Positions 39,063 to 61,075 of a stretch of 64,000 nt of DNA are shown here, piece by piece. The notes beneath the pieces were generated by a model. It saw only the letters and a list, made by a program, of their open reading frames with translations. It had not been told where the DNA came from and made no database searches. Source of the DNA: Enoplolaimus lenunculus (taxonomy: Eukaryota > Nematoda > Enoplea > Enoplida > Thoracostomopsidae); NCBI GenBank assembly GCA_030248215.1, contig JASANG010000295.1, forward strand, positions 310,001 through 374,000. Reading direction: 5' to 3'. Within the stretch, counting starts at the first letter, position 1. Each line of letters opens with the position of its first letter. A program made the position numbers and the translations under genes.

Positions 39063-39165
39063 TGAGAACCCCTTCGGGCTCGAGCGTCAAGCTTCTATAG
39101 CTGAGTGGTGATGGTATACGCCTCCCACTCCAGTCACTGGAGTTCGAATCCTAGCAGAAAAGTAG
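39063..39165 (+). mobile_element. tRNA-derived SINE-like copy
   Basis: GGCTCGAGCGTCAAGC leads into TAGCTGAGTGGTGATGG (A box, 39098 on) and GGAGTTCGAATCC (B box, 39139-39151). The acceptor-stem halves do not pair, so it is not a functional tRNA gene. It is the best-preserved head of this family in the window. Confidence 0.6.
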
Positions 39166-39518
39166 GTCTAAGGGGAAATAGAAAATCTTCATGTGAGAAA
39201 GGGTTAAGCGAAAAATTTTCTGTTTACTATCTTTAAACTTTAAAATTTCTATTTTAAGACTCAGCTTTCTGCGAACAGTTAACTCTTGTCTACATTTTAG
39301 GCTCTGGAACCTGAATCTAAATGCGTGGTTACTTAGCAGTTTCTATGGCTGTGGCCTACTGACGGTGGTTCTATTTCTTATTATTAATCTGAGTGGGGGT
39401 TCACGTTATCTTTAAACATACCTAAAAGCTTGAGGTTCAAGCCTAAGGGGATCTCACGACTTGTGGAGATTTTGCACTTTATAAACACGTAGTAATTGTT
39501 AAACGCTGTGAATTGTGT

Positions 39519-39870
39519 ACTGTAGTGACCCGAATAAGAGGGGGGGCTGATATTTATTTGGCCTCTCCAGAGTGCACCCCCCTTGTTATTCGGTTACGGA
39601 CTGTTAATTATTTTTAACCCAAGGTCCGCCGCCCTTCGTTACTGATATATAACTGGCACTGCAATCATCCGTTGCATTAAACGTTTTATTTGTCTTGTGT
39701 CAATAGCTTGAGCGATAGTACAAGGTTACACTTAGGAATGTACTTTCAAAATTTATTTACGCTTTAAAGTTTCAAACTCAAATTATTTGGTCCTGGAGTC
39801 ATTTATGCGCTAAAATTAGGGTCAATTGACATTTACGGACTCTAATTAGGGTTTACGGACTCTGTTCTAG
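39519..39870 (+). mobile_element. MITE family A, right-truncated copy
   Basis: It starts ACTGTAGTGACCCGAATAAG and continues through CTCCAGAGTGCACCCCCC, GTTACGGACTG, GGTCCTGGAGTCATTTATGC and CTCTAATTAGGGTTTACGGA, then is lost before the right terminus. Confidence 0.85.
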
Positions 39871-41495
39871 CGGAGGCGAACGCCCGTTTAGTACCGTAGA
39901 ATTTCGTTAACGGAAACGTATATCGATGTTTACAGGAAAAAATATTCGGTTACAGCTTGATATTTATACGAGTTTTGCCACTATTGCGGATATTTTAGTC
40001 GTGTTAACGAAAGCCGCAATATGCTTCAGTGGAAAACTAATTCAGATACCTGAACAAATTGCGCACGTCTGACCAACATGTAAACCACAGAATTCTAGTT
40101 ACACAATTTTACCTGCGACATAAAGCTTGCGAATCGTATGACTTTTGCCCAAGTTGGGCATTTTTTCTAGTAACAATATGTCAGTCCACAAAACCCTTAG
40201 CAATGCGATTTCGCACTTTAAGCTTACAAAACGTAATTATATAGTGGCCACGTAGGGCCTAATTATAAGTTTACATTTCGACTAGCCGCCGTGCACAGAT
40301 TTCAAAGTTTTACGCCATCTAGCAACGCCTACACCTAACTTAAGTTCTAAGAGAGACGAAGTGGAGAAAGGGACTCCCTTAAGGTGTGGTCTAGGGTTTG
40401 GATTAAGTCGAGAGTCGTGATTTTACTTGCTTTGTAGATTTGACTATAAAAGACTGAGTTTTTAAAACAAAATTTATGCACGTGTAGTCTAAATAGAGTT
40501 AAGTTTGCTGCAAAACTAGCTTTGTTGCAGACAGTGACGGAGCAGACAGGGGTGTGGGATCCCCATACACTATAGACTTCGGGCCCTCAAGCGTGAAACC
40601 AGACGCATTTTGAGACTTCAATGGTTTTTTGTTTCAAACCCGCTTAGGGTGAGGGCCTTTAGGGGTGGGGCACCCAAAACAGGGGGTAATGGGGTGGCTG
40701 ATCCGGTCCTGGTTGCAGAGATTGGAAGAGTCGACCTCTCACTTTCCATTTGGAACTTAAGTCGTGAAAGAGACATAACTTTGCGGAACAAAACTTATGA
40801 GAAATTGGTAGCCCTGGAGCACGGGCGTCTGCAGAAACTTATATTTGGGGGCACCGAATAATTTTGGGTGGCCTACAGTTGCAATTCAACATAGTTTATC
40901 AACCAACCTGTTGTCCAAGTTTAATGTCCACAATTTACTTCAACTCAATAGTGATGCCAAGAGCAACGCAACAAATGATTATGCTGCCGACTTTTGAGTC
41001 AGACAGAGATTGGCCAGGATTGTACACCAAATAAAACAAAATATATGCGAAGCCCTTCTTATTCGTAATTTTAAATTGTACAGGTTTAGTGGTAGCTGCC
41101 GATAGTTCTTTTTTCTCCAAAAAATGGGAACTGCAAATTTTGTTTTGTGGGCTAAATCTTTTATGAAATTTGCGTAGTTTGCCTTAAATCATGTTGGTGT
41201 AGCCAGTACTTGGAGATATCAAATTATCAAAAGGAATGAAGTAATGAGGGATTAAATTGGTTTGCGTACACAAATCACACAAGTTCCCTGAAAGAAGTCA
41301 CGATTTCATGTGCATCTGCGTTTAAGACATATCTCTGTTGTTAGACAAGATGCAGTCTATTTTTCAACTACTAAATCAATTATATCAAAGCTCAAATGAA
41401 GTGTGGCAGTACCAAAAATATTTGTGTGCAGTTTTCTGATTGATTCTAATTTTAATTTGTTTTTGAATACTTCGGCTGAATAGTACATTCGCGAC

Positions 41496-41564
41496 GAAAT
41501 ACGTTAGCTATTCTAGCAGCTTCTACGCACTTCAAGTCATTTCGGTAACACGAAAGTTGATTCG
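41496..41564 (+). promoter_or_regulatory. Candidate step-type heat shock element array of hsp90
   Basis: TTC occurs at 41511, 41521, 41531, 41541 and 41561, exactly on a 10-bp register. A GAA at 41496 sits in the complementary register. The nTTCn(5)nTTCn(5)nTTCn layout is the known step-type HSF site. A TATA-like TTATATT lies downstream at 41624-41630. HSP90 genes are classic HSF targets. Binding is inferred. Confidence 0.6.
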
Positions 41565-41703
41565 CTGAGCTGTAACATTAGCAGTGTTTCATATTTGCGT
41601 TTACGCTGTTTCGTTTTATCACGTTATATTGCCTGTATTTTGAAATTATTATTCGGTTTGCAAATTCGTACGGTGTGCATTGATTCATAAAAGCAGAATA
41701 CAA

Positions 41704-52464
<10,761 letters not shown>

Positions 52465-53073
52465 GCGACAATCGATACGTCGTAATAGTTGCAATAACGG
52501 GCACTGTGAATAGCAAATAGCGAACAGCGAACATTGAAAGTGTTACTACTTGTTTTAATTATTAGTTTTATTAAGTTTTTACCTTTGAATGAGCACTTCT
52601 TCTTGTGATTGAAATTTTTGTTTCGTGTCGGTAGTTTTTGCGAAAGCTGGGTTGCGTAGTCTAGCCGAGTAGGTATTTGGTTGCGAAATTTTAACGTATC
52701 TTCCGTAGCGACAGAAAGGAAGGATGACAGTTTAGCCAAGCAAGTATTTGAAACTGAAATTTTGACGTATTTTTAGCGATAGAAAAATCTGGAGAAATAT
52801 TTTTCCTAAACCCGGCTTTGGTGTGAACATCGTTACAGTGGTGTTGCCTAGGATCCTGGTATACTATTGACGGACCGTACGGCAAATCAGATGAATTGCA
52901 ACATGTCACCGCACCGCCCCATAAGTATATCGTCATTCTAAGACGCGCAAATTGACTTGAACGTGCTCTTACTATTGCCGTGTTATCTGTTTCGTACACG
53001 TTTGATACGTGTAGATTAAATTTTATGGCACACCATGAACGGTTGTAATACAGCATAAATTTTTATTTGATGA

Positions 53074-53079
53074 AATAAA
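53074..53079 (+). promoter_or_regulatory. Candidate hsp90 polyadenylation signal
   Basis: AATAAA about 610 bp after the hsp90 stop codon, the first plain AATAAA I find downstream in that strand. Confidence 0.4.
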
Positions 53080-53376
53080 TAATTAGGGCCACTGTTGTGC
53101 TATTATTTAACTGAGTAGATCGTGACGTCCTCGAAAAAACTTGTTCCCATTTGGAGATCAGTCCATTTTTCAAACCGAAAGTTTGATTATGCCAATTGTG
53201 CAGTACCGGAAAATTCTGGTGAAAAATACCGGACTTTTTACCGGAACCGTGTATACAGTTTTACAACCGGAACTGGATCTCTGGTTGCACTCCGAGCAGC
53301 CGGCTCCGGTAGAAATTTTGTCGAAGGTTCCGCATTTTCGGTAGTGAAAACTTGCATAATTTTAAAAATGTTTGTT

Positions 53377-54400
53377 TTTAGCGCGTTTCGTTTTACTTTT
53401 ATCACATTTTTCAGGAAAATTTCTGAAATTTGCAGAAAATTGGCGTAAAACCAAATAACTTAACATCGCAGATAATGAATAAGTTACCTAATTACTAGGG
53501 TGCAACCGAAGCTTCGGCAGAAAATCGGCCTCTGGCTCCGATGGAATTTTTGCCGGAGGTTCCGGCAATATCACAATTTTCAGTATACAATTTCCAAAAC
53601 TTCGCAGAATATTAGCGTACAACCAAAAAACGACATTGCATATATTGGCTAAAAATTAACTGCTTAACCACCATTTTTACCATCTAAGTAATTTCGCCTT
53701 ACCTCCGGCCGGTTGTTTTTAGCGCGTTTCATTTTACTTTTATCACATTTTTCAGGAAAATTTCTGAAATTTTGCAGAAAATTGGCGTAAAACCAAATAA
53801 CTTAACATCGCAGATAATGAATAAGTTACCTAATTACTAGGGTGCAACCGAAGCTCCGGCAGAAAATCGGCCTCTGGCTCCGATGGAATTTTTGCCTAAG
53901 GTTCCGGCAATATCACAATTTTCAGTATACAATTTCCAAAACTTCGCAGAATATTAGCGTACAACCAAAAAACGACATTGCATATATTGGCTAAAAATTA
54001 ACTGCTTAACCACCATTTTTACCATCTAAGTAATTTCGCCTTACCTCCGGCCGGTTGTTTTTAGCGCGTTTCATTTTACTTTTATCACATTTTTCAGGAA
54101 AATTTCTGAAATTTTGCAGAAAATTGGCGTAAAACCAAATAACTTAACATCGCAGATAATGAATAAGTTACCTAATTACTAGGGTGCAACCGAAGCTCCG
54201 GCAGAAAATCGGCCTCTGGCTCCGATGGAATTTTTGCCTAAGGTTCCGGCAATATCACAATTTTCAGTATACAATTTCCAAAACTTCGCAGAATATTAGC
54301 GTACAACCAAAAAACGACACTGCATGTATTGGCTAAAAATTAACTGCTTAACCACCATTTTTACCATCCAAGTAATTTCGCCTTACCTCCGGCCGGAAAG
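53377..54400. repeat. Tandem array, 342 bp x 3
   Basis: Three nearly identical 342-bp units. GGGTGCAACCGAAGC recurs at 53498, 53840 and 54182. Each unit contains AGCTCCGGCAGAAAATCGGC, CTCCGATGGAATTTTTGCC and CTTACCTCCGGCCGG. GGGTGCAACCG...CCGG resembles the termini of hAT-like family C, so the unit probably includes a relative of that family. Confidence 0.95.
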
Positions 54401-54454
54401 TTTCGTTGACCTCAGGCACTCAGTAGTAACGTGTGAGGTATTAGCCATTTTGTT

Positions 54455-54686
54455 TTGTATCAAAAGCTTGAGCGATAATGCAAGGTTATACAGAATGTAC
54501 TTTCAAAAGTTAAGTATGCTTCAAAGTTTTGAACTCAACTTTATTTGTTCCTGTAGTCATTTATACACTACAATTAGAATAACTGACATTTATAGACTCT
54601 AATTAAGGTTTAGACTTATCAGGGATACGGACTCTTATTGTGGGACGTACAATGGGAACCCCTCTTATTCGGGCCTCCATACAGTA
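54455..54686 (+). mobile_element. MITE family A, left-truncated fragment
   Basis: It runs from ATCAAAAGCTTGAGCGATAA through GAACTCAACTTTATTTG and GATACGGACTCTTATTG to TCTTATTCGGGC and ACAGTA. It begins right after the 342-bp array. Confidence 0.75.
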
Positions 54687-55903
54687 AGCAAAAATAGTCT
54701 AAACTTAAACATACTCTAGAAGTGCTGCGAAAGAGCACATTGCGCCTGAAAATACCATGGTTCAAGGCAGTTATACAAAGCTTTATATATCTGAAAGATT
54801 TAAAACCTGTTCGTGGACGTCAATTCAGAAATGCTTGGAACAATATATACATATTAACAAGCCTCGAAAGAAACTCAATCTTACTATAATGCGCTTTGGA
54901 GATTATACATGCAATGAACAATAATGAACGTGTGCTCTTGTTGGTATGTACAATTACGCGATTTTTATTTAATCGTTTATATAGATAAGCAGTGGAAAAT
55001 CAAGATGTAAATCTTAATTAGGCAAGACAACTTTGGTGTCACAAAAGCGACTTAGAAATGTAGCAGATGTATATCTTTCGATGCAGTCTAGAGAGCTGAG
55101 TGGACCTTTAAGCTTTAATCTATATAGGTACAATATAGAAGGTTTTGCGTGATAATAATAACACACGGAACATTCTTTATTAAAATACAAACTTCGCAAA
55201 TACGTTACTAAAAATATACATCTTAAAAATGAAACGCAGAATTTAATGTTTAATCGATGATGGTCTTTGGATAATAAATACATGCTTGCTTTATTACACT
55301 ACGAATCTTTTCTGGTTGGGTATCACATCTTTCATGCTATTCTGGACAACAATAAACACTGACGTCGAAAGCTATGATCTACTCCTTTGTCTATTTTATT
55401 GTTCCAGACAAATATTGCATTTATTGTGTTTGTGTGTCTACTAAAGAGTTTCATGAGTCGACTTTTTGCAGGAATTCCGCCCGGAACAACAATTTCGGTG
55501 GTACCCTTAATTATATACTCAGCTTAAACAAAACCTTCAAAACCATAACATAATAAGGGTATACATTCAATTAAATTGAATAATATTAATATCACTTTAA
55601 ATAATATATAGTTTATAATTTTTGTAAATAAAATAAACATTTTACACAACGTATAATACTGTCTAAAACCGACTGGAATGTTTATTGCACAGAATTATAG
55701 CAGAACCAAAAAAGCACGCAACATACCGGTATCGTGTATGTCCATGTACTATAATTTAAGAACAGCGTCTAGACTCTTAAATACTACTCAGATCCTCGGA
55801 GTTACATTTTGAATGTTATCCCTTATTATTAAAAATTGGTCTATTTTACTAACAACGAGTTATACCAGGTTACTAACAACGAGTAATACCAGGCCCAGCA
55901 GTG

Positions 55904-56567
55904 CAGGGATGGGCGGTCTCGGTCAAAAAAGCGAAACCGAGAGTTTTGGTCTCGGTCTCGGTCAATTTTTAACCGTTTTCGAAAATAAAGATTTTTGTAA
56001 CAAAAGTTTTGAATATTTTTATCTGCTTTTAATTGCAGCTTCATACAATTAAAATAATAAATCGCCGCCAAAATTTATTTTTTTTACTTTATTTTTCACT
56101 TGGCTACTGTCGTCAACCCTTCGAACAGGCTCGGGACAAATCACACTGTCTCAAAACACCATATGTACAATCCATAATTCAGAGCTATAGGGCTGTTTTT
56201 GCTCCCGGGCAAACGGAATGGACAGGAAGTTTTTAACATAGCGTGACGTGATAAATGCTAACGCGAAAATGCAACTACTTGTGCTTTGTCACAATAAAAT
56301 CAAAGTATTATGGGTTTCCTTTTAAAAATAGAATTTTGAGTAACCGGAGGGGTCGCTCTGTTTCTGAACGGCGGTCCTCCACAATCGTTCGTTGTCTGTT
56401 TTGGTAGGCGAAATGTGCTATTACTAACGCCAAAGCTGCGACCTAAGGAAAATTTTATCGCATTTTCACGTCTTTGGCCTCAATTTGCAAACCACAGAGA
56501 CTGAAAAAATCGAGACCGAGACCAACCAGATCTGAAGACTTGCCGAGACCGAGACCACCCATCCCTG
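55904..56567. mobile_element. hAT-type non-autonomous element with perfect target duplication
   Basis: Ends CAGGGATGGGCGGTCTCGG and CCGAGACCACCCATCCCTG are inverted. The element is flanked on both sides by the identical 8-bp CAGCAGTG (55896-55903 and 56568-56575), the hAT hallmark. It is 664 bp with no transposase frame. GTCTCGGTCTCGGTC and ATCGAGACCGAGACC lie just inside the ends, and the latter is the seed of the intron 9 minisatellite. Confidence 0.9.
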
Positions 56568-57735
56568 CAGCAGTGGCTAAATCTGCGGCGCTCCTTGGAA
56601 TGTCATCTTGATATCCCGGTGAGTTAAAACATTATTGACTTTTCGAATACTAGTGTAGATAAGGTGTACTGATCGAGAAAACAAAATTTTATCCAAACCC
56701 GAAACGGAGTTTTACGTTGTGACCGCGAATGACAATCAATTGCTACCAATAGTTCTGAAGTTTGATCCGTGTTACTTTTAGGCCAGTTCCGTTTTCTCGC
56801 ACGACTGCAATAGAGCAGGATTAGAATTTGCCTGAAATTTTCATTTCCTTTTCAATTTGCGAGGAGTATATACTGGTTCAAAATTTCGGGCCCACACAGA
56901 TGTAATAAAAGTTGCAAGTTTCAATTATTAAGTCAAAAACCAAAACGAATGTTATTCATCATGCATTGCCCAAATCGGAGAGCAAATAAAAGCAAATAAT
57001 ACAAAGCAAATGGCATAACTTACACAGATAAAACTCGTAAATGTTCAATTTGGTATATCTTTTAGATTTTGCTTAGAGTATCGATAAGTAAGCACTAAAA
57101 AGTTGTTAGTATTTCATTTTTAGCCTACAGTCACGTTTTGAGCATAGCGTGACAAAACGTAAGATTCTGGAAAAATAACGATACTTGTTTACTTTCTCCC
57201 CACAAAGATTTCCACCCTACATTAAACAGCAAAACAAAACTGAATAACGTGGGAATCGGATTAATGAGAATCCGAACACGAAATTTATTCCAGAATTAAA
57301 GCTGCAATTTTTTTGAGCGTATTCATTTTACATACCGAATCTTATTTGAGCTAAGTAGCATGATCTAGATATCGGTTTCAATGTGTTCTGTAAGTTCGCA
57401 CGCACATGATATTTGTGTTTGTATCCTAATGCTAATTTCCTTATATAAAAATGCGCGCTTAGAACTAATGTAAGGGTTGTTTTGTTATGAAACTTAACAA
57501 AACTGGAGGCAATTTTCGCACCTAAATTGCAATAATATACGTTAAGAAGAATTAAAAATTACGACCCTATTCCGATTATACATGAAATTAGAATCGGAAC
57601 CGAATTTGAAAAAGGCTTCTAATCGCAATGGAATTCCGTTTGCACCCTTCCTAACACATACCAAATGACTGGGCTACTAAAATAGGCTGATGCTTAGGCT
57701 TACCTTCAAATGTCGCCTTAGCCTCAGCCAAACCG

Positions 57736-57805
57736 CAGTTTGAGCATACGGACTTCCATTGAGTAGGACTCAAACTGGGGACACCTGTTACTCGAGTCAC
57801 CACGG
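57736..57805 (+). mobile_element. MITE family A terminal fragment
   Basis: TACGGACTTCCATTGAGTAG then GACTCAAACTGGGGAC and CGAGTCACCACGGTA matches the right ~70 bp of the family. Confidence 0.6.
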
Positions 57806-58147
57806 TATATAAGTTTAGGCTTAAGAAAATATTAAACAGTAGTGCGGGGGAAACTTTTGCCTTATATTAAATTAACACTAGTGTGAAATAGTAGCAAGTA
57901 CCAAAACGGCTAAGAATTACTCTCCAATTCGTAAATTGAAAAGTTGTATAAATTACTCTATCTGAAACAATTTCGAACCTCATCTCCAACTCTCAACAGT
58001 TAACTATTACCAACATACGAAAATATTTGCTGCTTTATATAAAAAACCTTTGTTTGTTTGTGTATACACCAAAACCAAGCACAACCTTTAACAATTACCA
58101 TAAATGCAATTTTCACAACTCTGATTCAAATAATTATACAAAGTAAT

Positions 58148-58459
58148 AGTAAAAATAAAATAAAATTAAATCTATATATTCGTAGAAATATAAGCGATAC
58201 ATACATTTAATATTTTGTTCTGTGTATAAATCCCGGATCTTTTCCGTTATCCACCATCCCATCCCGCGTTTGCCCACAAATGGTTTGATTTTGAAAATTT
58301 TTGAATAAAAATAAAATAAAATTAAATCTATATATTCGTAGAAATATAAGCGATATATACATTTAATATTTTGTTCTGTGTATAAATCCCGGATCTTTTC
58401 CGTTATCCACCATCCCATCCCGCGTTTGCCCACAAATGGTTTGATTTTGAAAATTTTTG
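58148..58459. repeat. Tandem duplication, 156 bp x 2
   Basis: Two nearly identical 156-bp units, each spanning an AT-rich flank plus the first ~75 bp of a foldback element (CGGATCTTTTCCGTTATCC). A 119-codon minus frame over it is only a product of the duplication. Confidence 0.9.
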
Positions 58460-58735
58460 AATATTGGAGCTTCTTATAACCTCCCCATATCATTCCACAC
58501 CCAAATCAAAATTTTTGTAAATTTTTTTGAATGGTATATAATTTGTCAAACTTTTTGACGAAATTTTTTTATCCCAACCGGGTACTTTGGGACCTTAAAA
58601 ATCGAATTTTTCCAAAATTCAATTTTGGGCGTGAAATGATCGGGGAGGTCAAGCAAAGCTCCCATATGCAGAAATTTTCAAAATCTAACCATTTTTGGGC
58701 ACAGGCGGGCTGGGGGATAACGGAAAAAGACCCTA
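58231..58735. mobile_element. Foldback element, family B copy 4
   Basis: Left terminus TCCCGGATCTTTTCCGTTAT (present twice because of the 156-bp duplication) and right terminus GGGGGATAACGGAAAAAGAC. The arms are inverted complements as in the other three copies. Confidence 0.8.
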
Positions 58736-58832
58736 AACCCCTATACCTCAAAACGAAACGACCAAATGAACTTCGCGTTTTTAGTACGTGAGTTTTTAGT
58801 ACGTAATTCATGTTGCCACAGAGCGATGCAGG

Positions 58833-59184
58833 CAGAGTGCAAGGAAACGGAACCGTAACTGGCAAATGAAAAATATATGCCACTGATAAATTCATTTTAA
58901 TATTCTTTTCTGCAATATTATTGGTGAAATAATCCTAGTTGGAGATAGGTGTTCACTTTCTCTGCTGTATTTTAGATTATGCAAAATCTACCTTCGATGG
59001 TTTATTTTCGGCGATTGTCCAGGTTTGCATACTATAATATTAAAATCTATTTAATTTATATCGTCATTTTTTAGTAAAATATCTTAACTTCCACCAACCA
59101 AATTTTAATACCGTAATATTTAATTCCGACCGGAACCGGAACGTGAAAAAATGCCGGAACCGGCATTCCGGTTGCACCCAGCCT
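58833..59184. mobile_element. hAT-like MITE family C, near-complete copy
   Basis: It starts CAGAGTGCAAGGAAACGGAA and ends ATTCCGGTTGCACCCAG. The body carries AGTTGGAGATAGGTGTTCAC and CTACCTTCGATGGTTTATTT, shared with copies in hsp90 introns 1 and 11. Confidence 0.7.
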
Positions 59185-60311
59185 GGATCCAGGATATAAT
59201 TTATTCAAGTATTTCGACATTCGACTGATGCAATTCCTACGAATTTATGTAACCTAAAGCTGTTTTCGCAACTCTGTGTAGCACCTATAGTCAGTTGTAA
59301 TAGGTCTTACAGTGTGCAAATTGAGAGACCTACAGATGTCCAAATTTGCGCACAATTCAGACATATGAAAGCACAAAATGTCACATTTCGACATTAGTTC
59401 GGAAAACCTGTCACCAACTGGTAATACGTGCTACACGCATTTTACAGCACGAAAACGGTTCTTTAAATTAAATTAAAAAACTATAATCAGGCTGTAATTT
59501 TAATACTAACAGATATTGTAACCAACGTTTATATATAAATTTTCCTATACAAAATGTTTATATAACCCGTTTTTTGTTATCACACAAATTAATACGTAAT
59601 TTTAAAACAACAAGAACAGCGATATTGTTTCAGACTATGGCAATAAACCATAGTCTACTTAGGGTGGTGCTATACTTGTCGTGCGGCGCAGTGCGTCACC
59701 ATACGGTAATCCTACGTGTTTGTTTTGACGAATTGGTGTTACAATAGGCCCAGCTGCCACCACTGTGGCAAACAGCTGTTCGGAACACAACATACCGAAT
59801 AATATTTAGCATAATCTACCGAAAACAAACGTTCATTTTTGGTATATCAAACTTTTAATGAACATAACCACGTTACCAATCAGGACGCGTTCATCGGCAT
59901 CAACAGTACAATTAGTGGCTTTGTACACTTTCCTCCATCGGCTTAGGCTCAGGCCAACACTTAGACTTCGGAAAATGCTCACGCAGGCTTGAGCCCAAGT
60001 GTAAACCGTGGCCTAAGCTTTTATAAGCCTGAAAGTAGCGGAGTGCACAAGCGCCCAGTTGTTATCCACTCATAAATCATAAACGTTGTCCAAATCACCG
60101 ATGCGTGAAGTACCTTCATAAACCATTCAACTCCTATCTATGACAACTAACCTGAAAACCAATTACATGTGATTTAGCACCTAATCCAAAAATAAAACAC
60201 ACTATCTTCATATGCGGTATTCTAAACATTGATCTACAGTTGTTTTTGTTTTTCGCCCACATTCAAAAACCCTGTGAAAAAAATTGCGTTCAGTCCCCTT
60301 CCATAGGAAAG

Positions 60312-61075
60312 TCAGTGTTTACTGGCGGCCACCATTGTATCATTCAATTGTTTGCCACCTCGAATATATTTAATAATGAAATTGGAACTCGATTGTCGTG
60401 TACTTCCTTTCCCGACACTTAAACCAGCTTCAATTTCGGAACCTGTCGTTTGCGGCCCGTCGCTAGCGGATTCGAACTGAAATTGTTGTTGTCCTTTGCA
60501 CGTTTCTTTGATTAAATTCAACGAGCCACACTGACTAACGTGTTCAACGCCTGGCTCTGGCAATCTTGTAACTTGTGACCCAGCGTTTTTCGCTTTCGTC
60601 TGAGCATTTTCGCTGGCACAATGCTGCGTCCGCCGGCTGTGTTCAGTACGATTTTCAGCAAAACCATGCGTCTCATAACAGGCAGAAAAAGGTCTCCCAG
60701 GCGAGTTTAAAGAGGCTTCCTTTATGCCAATATCCGACTCGTATGGAAACGCTGATGGCGACGGCAAAGGTTCTTTGCTTGCAATTGTCGCAGTTGTTCC
60801 AATCGATGATGTGTCTGTATCGGTCCGTGAAACTCCACGTGATTTCGTAGTCTTCAGTCCAGGAAAGGTAGGGGAAATAGATTCATTCTCACCATGAAAT
60901 TGTTGCCGGGTATCTAGCGGTCGAGTGTAACTGTCTTGATGAGGAGTTGTCCAAAGAGCGCAATCGTTTCTCGAATTCAGCAAAGGTGTAGTCGCACCGA
61001 GCAGTGGTATATCCGCATCTGAAGAATCTGCGCGGTGATGTTGGTGATGATAGCCAACAGATGACGATGGGCGTC
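60312..61075 (-). CDS. Ser/Thr-rich protein, last exon
   Basis: 253 residues after the TTTGTAG acceptor, from RPSSSVGYHHQHHRADSSDA to NDTMVAASKH. It contains LGATTPLLNSR and many Ser/Thr-Pro sites. Stop TGA at 60314-60312. Confidence 0.6.

Larger units (their letters stand above)
30456..41495. other. Intergenic, repeat-rich
   Basis: No supported gene. It holds a palindromic AAGACA/TGTCTT tract (30940-31550), a ~100-bp direct duplication (31651-31945), five MITE family A pieces, and two SINE-like copies (38540-38640 and 39063-39165). A minus-strand 87-codon frame at 33504-33767 has one hydrophobic patch but no recognised domain. Stretches such as 32000-33200, 34200-36200, 37560-38500 and 40000-41490 show nothing I can name. 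Confidence 0.5.
52465..60311. other. Intergenic, downstream of hsp90
   Basis: It holds the hsp90 3' UTR (to about 53100), a 342-bp triplicate array, MITE family A fragments, a complete hAT-type element, a foldback copy, a hAT-like MITE and telomere-like debris at 57672-57735 and 59935-60030. Segments at 47790-48000 and 59215-59455 are distantly alike (shared AACTGGTAATACGTGCTACA-type phrase). No coding signal was found. Confidence 0.5.

Noticed and set aside
39091-39165. Possible tRNA gene with good A and B boxes
   Set aside because: The acceptor and T stems do not pair properly, and the same head recurs twice elsewhere with shared flank, so it is SINE-like.
58134-58493. Minus-strand 119-codon frame with an internal protein repeat
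   Set aside because: It is produced by a 156-bp DNA duplication at the edge of a foldback element.
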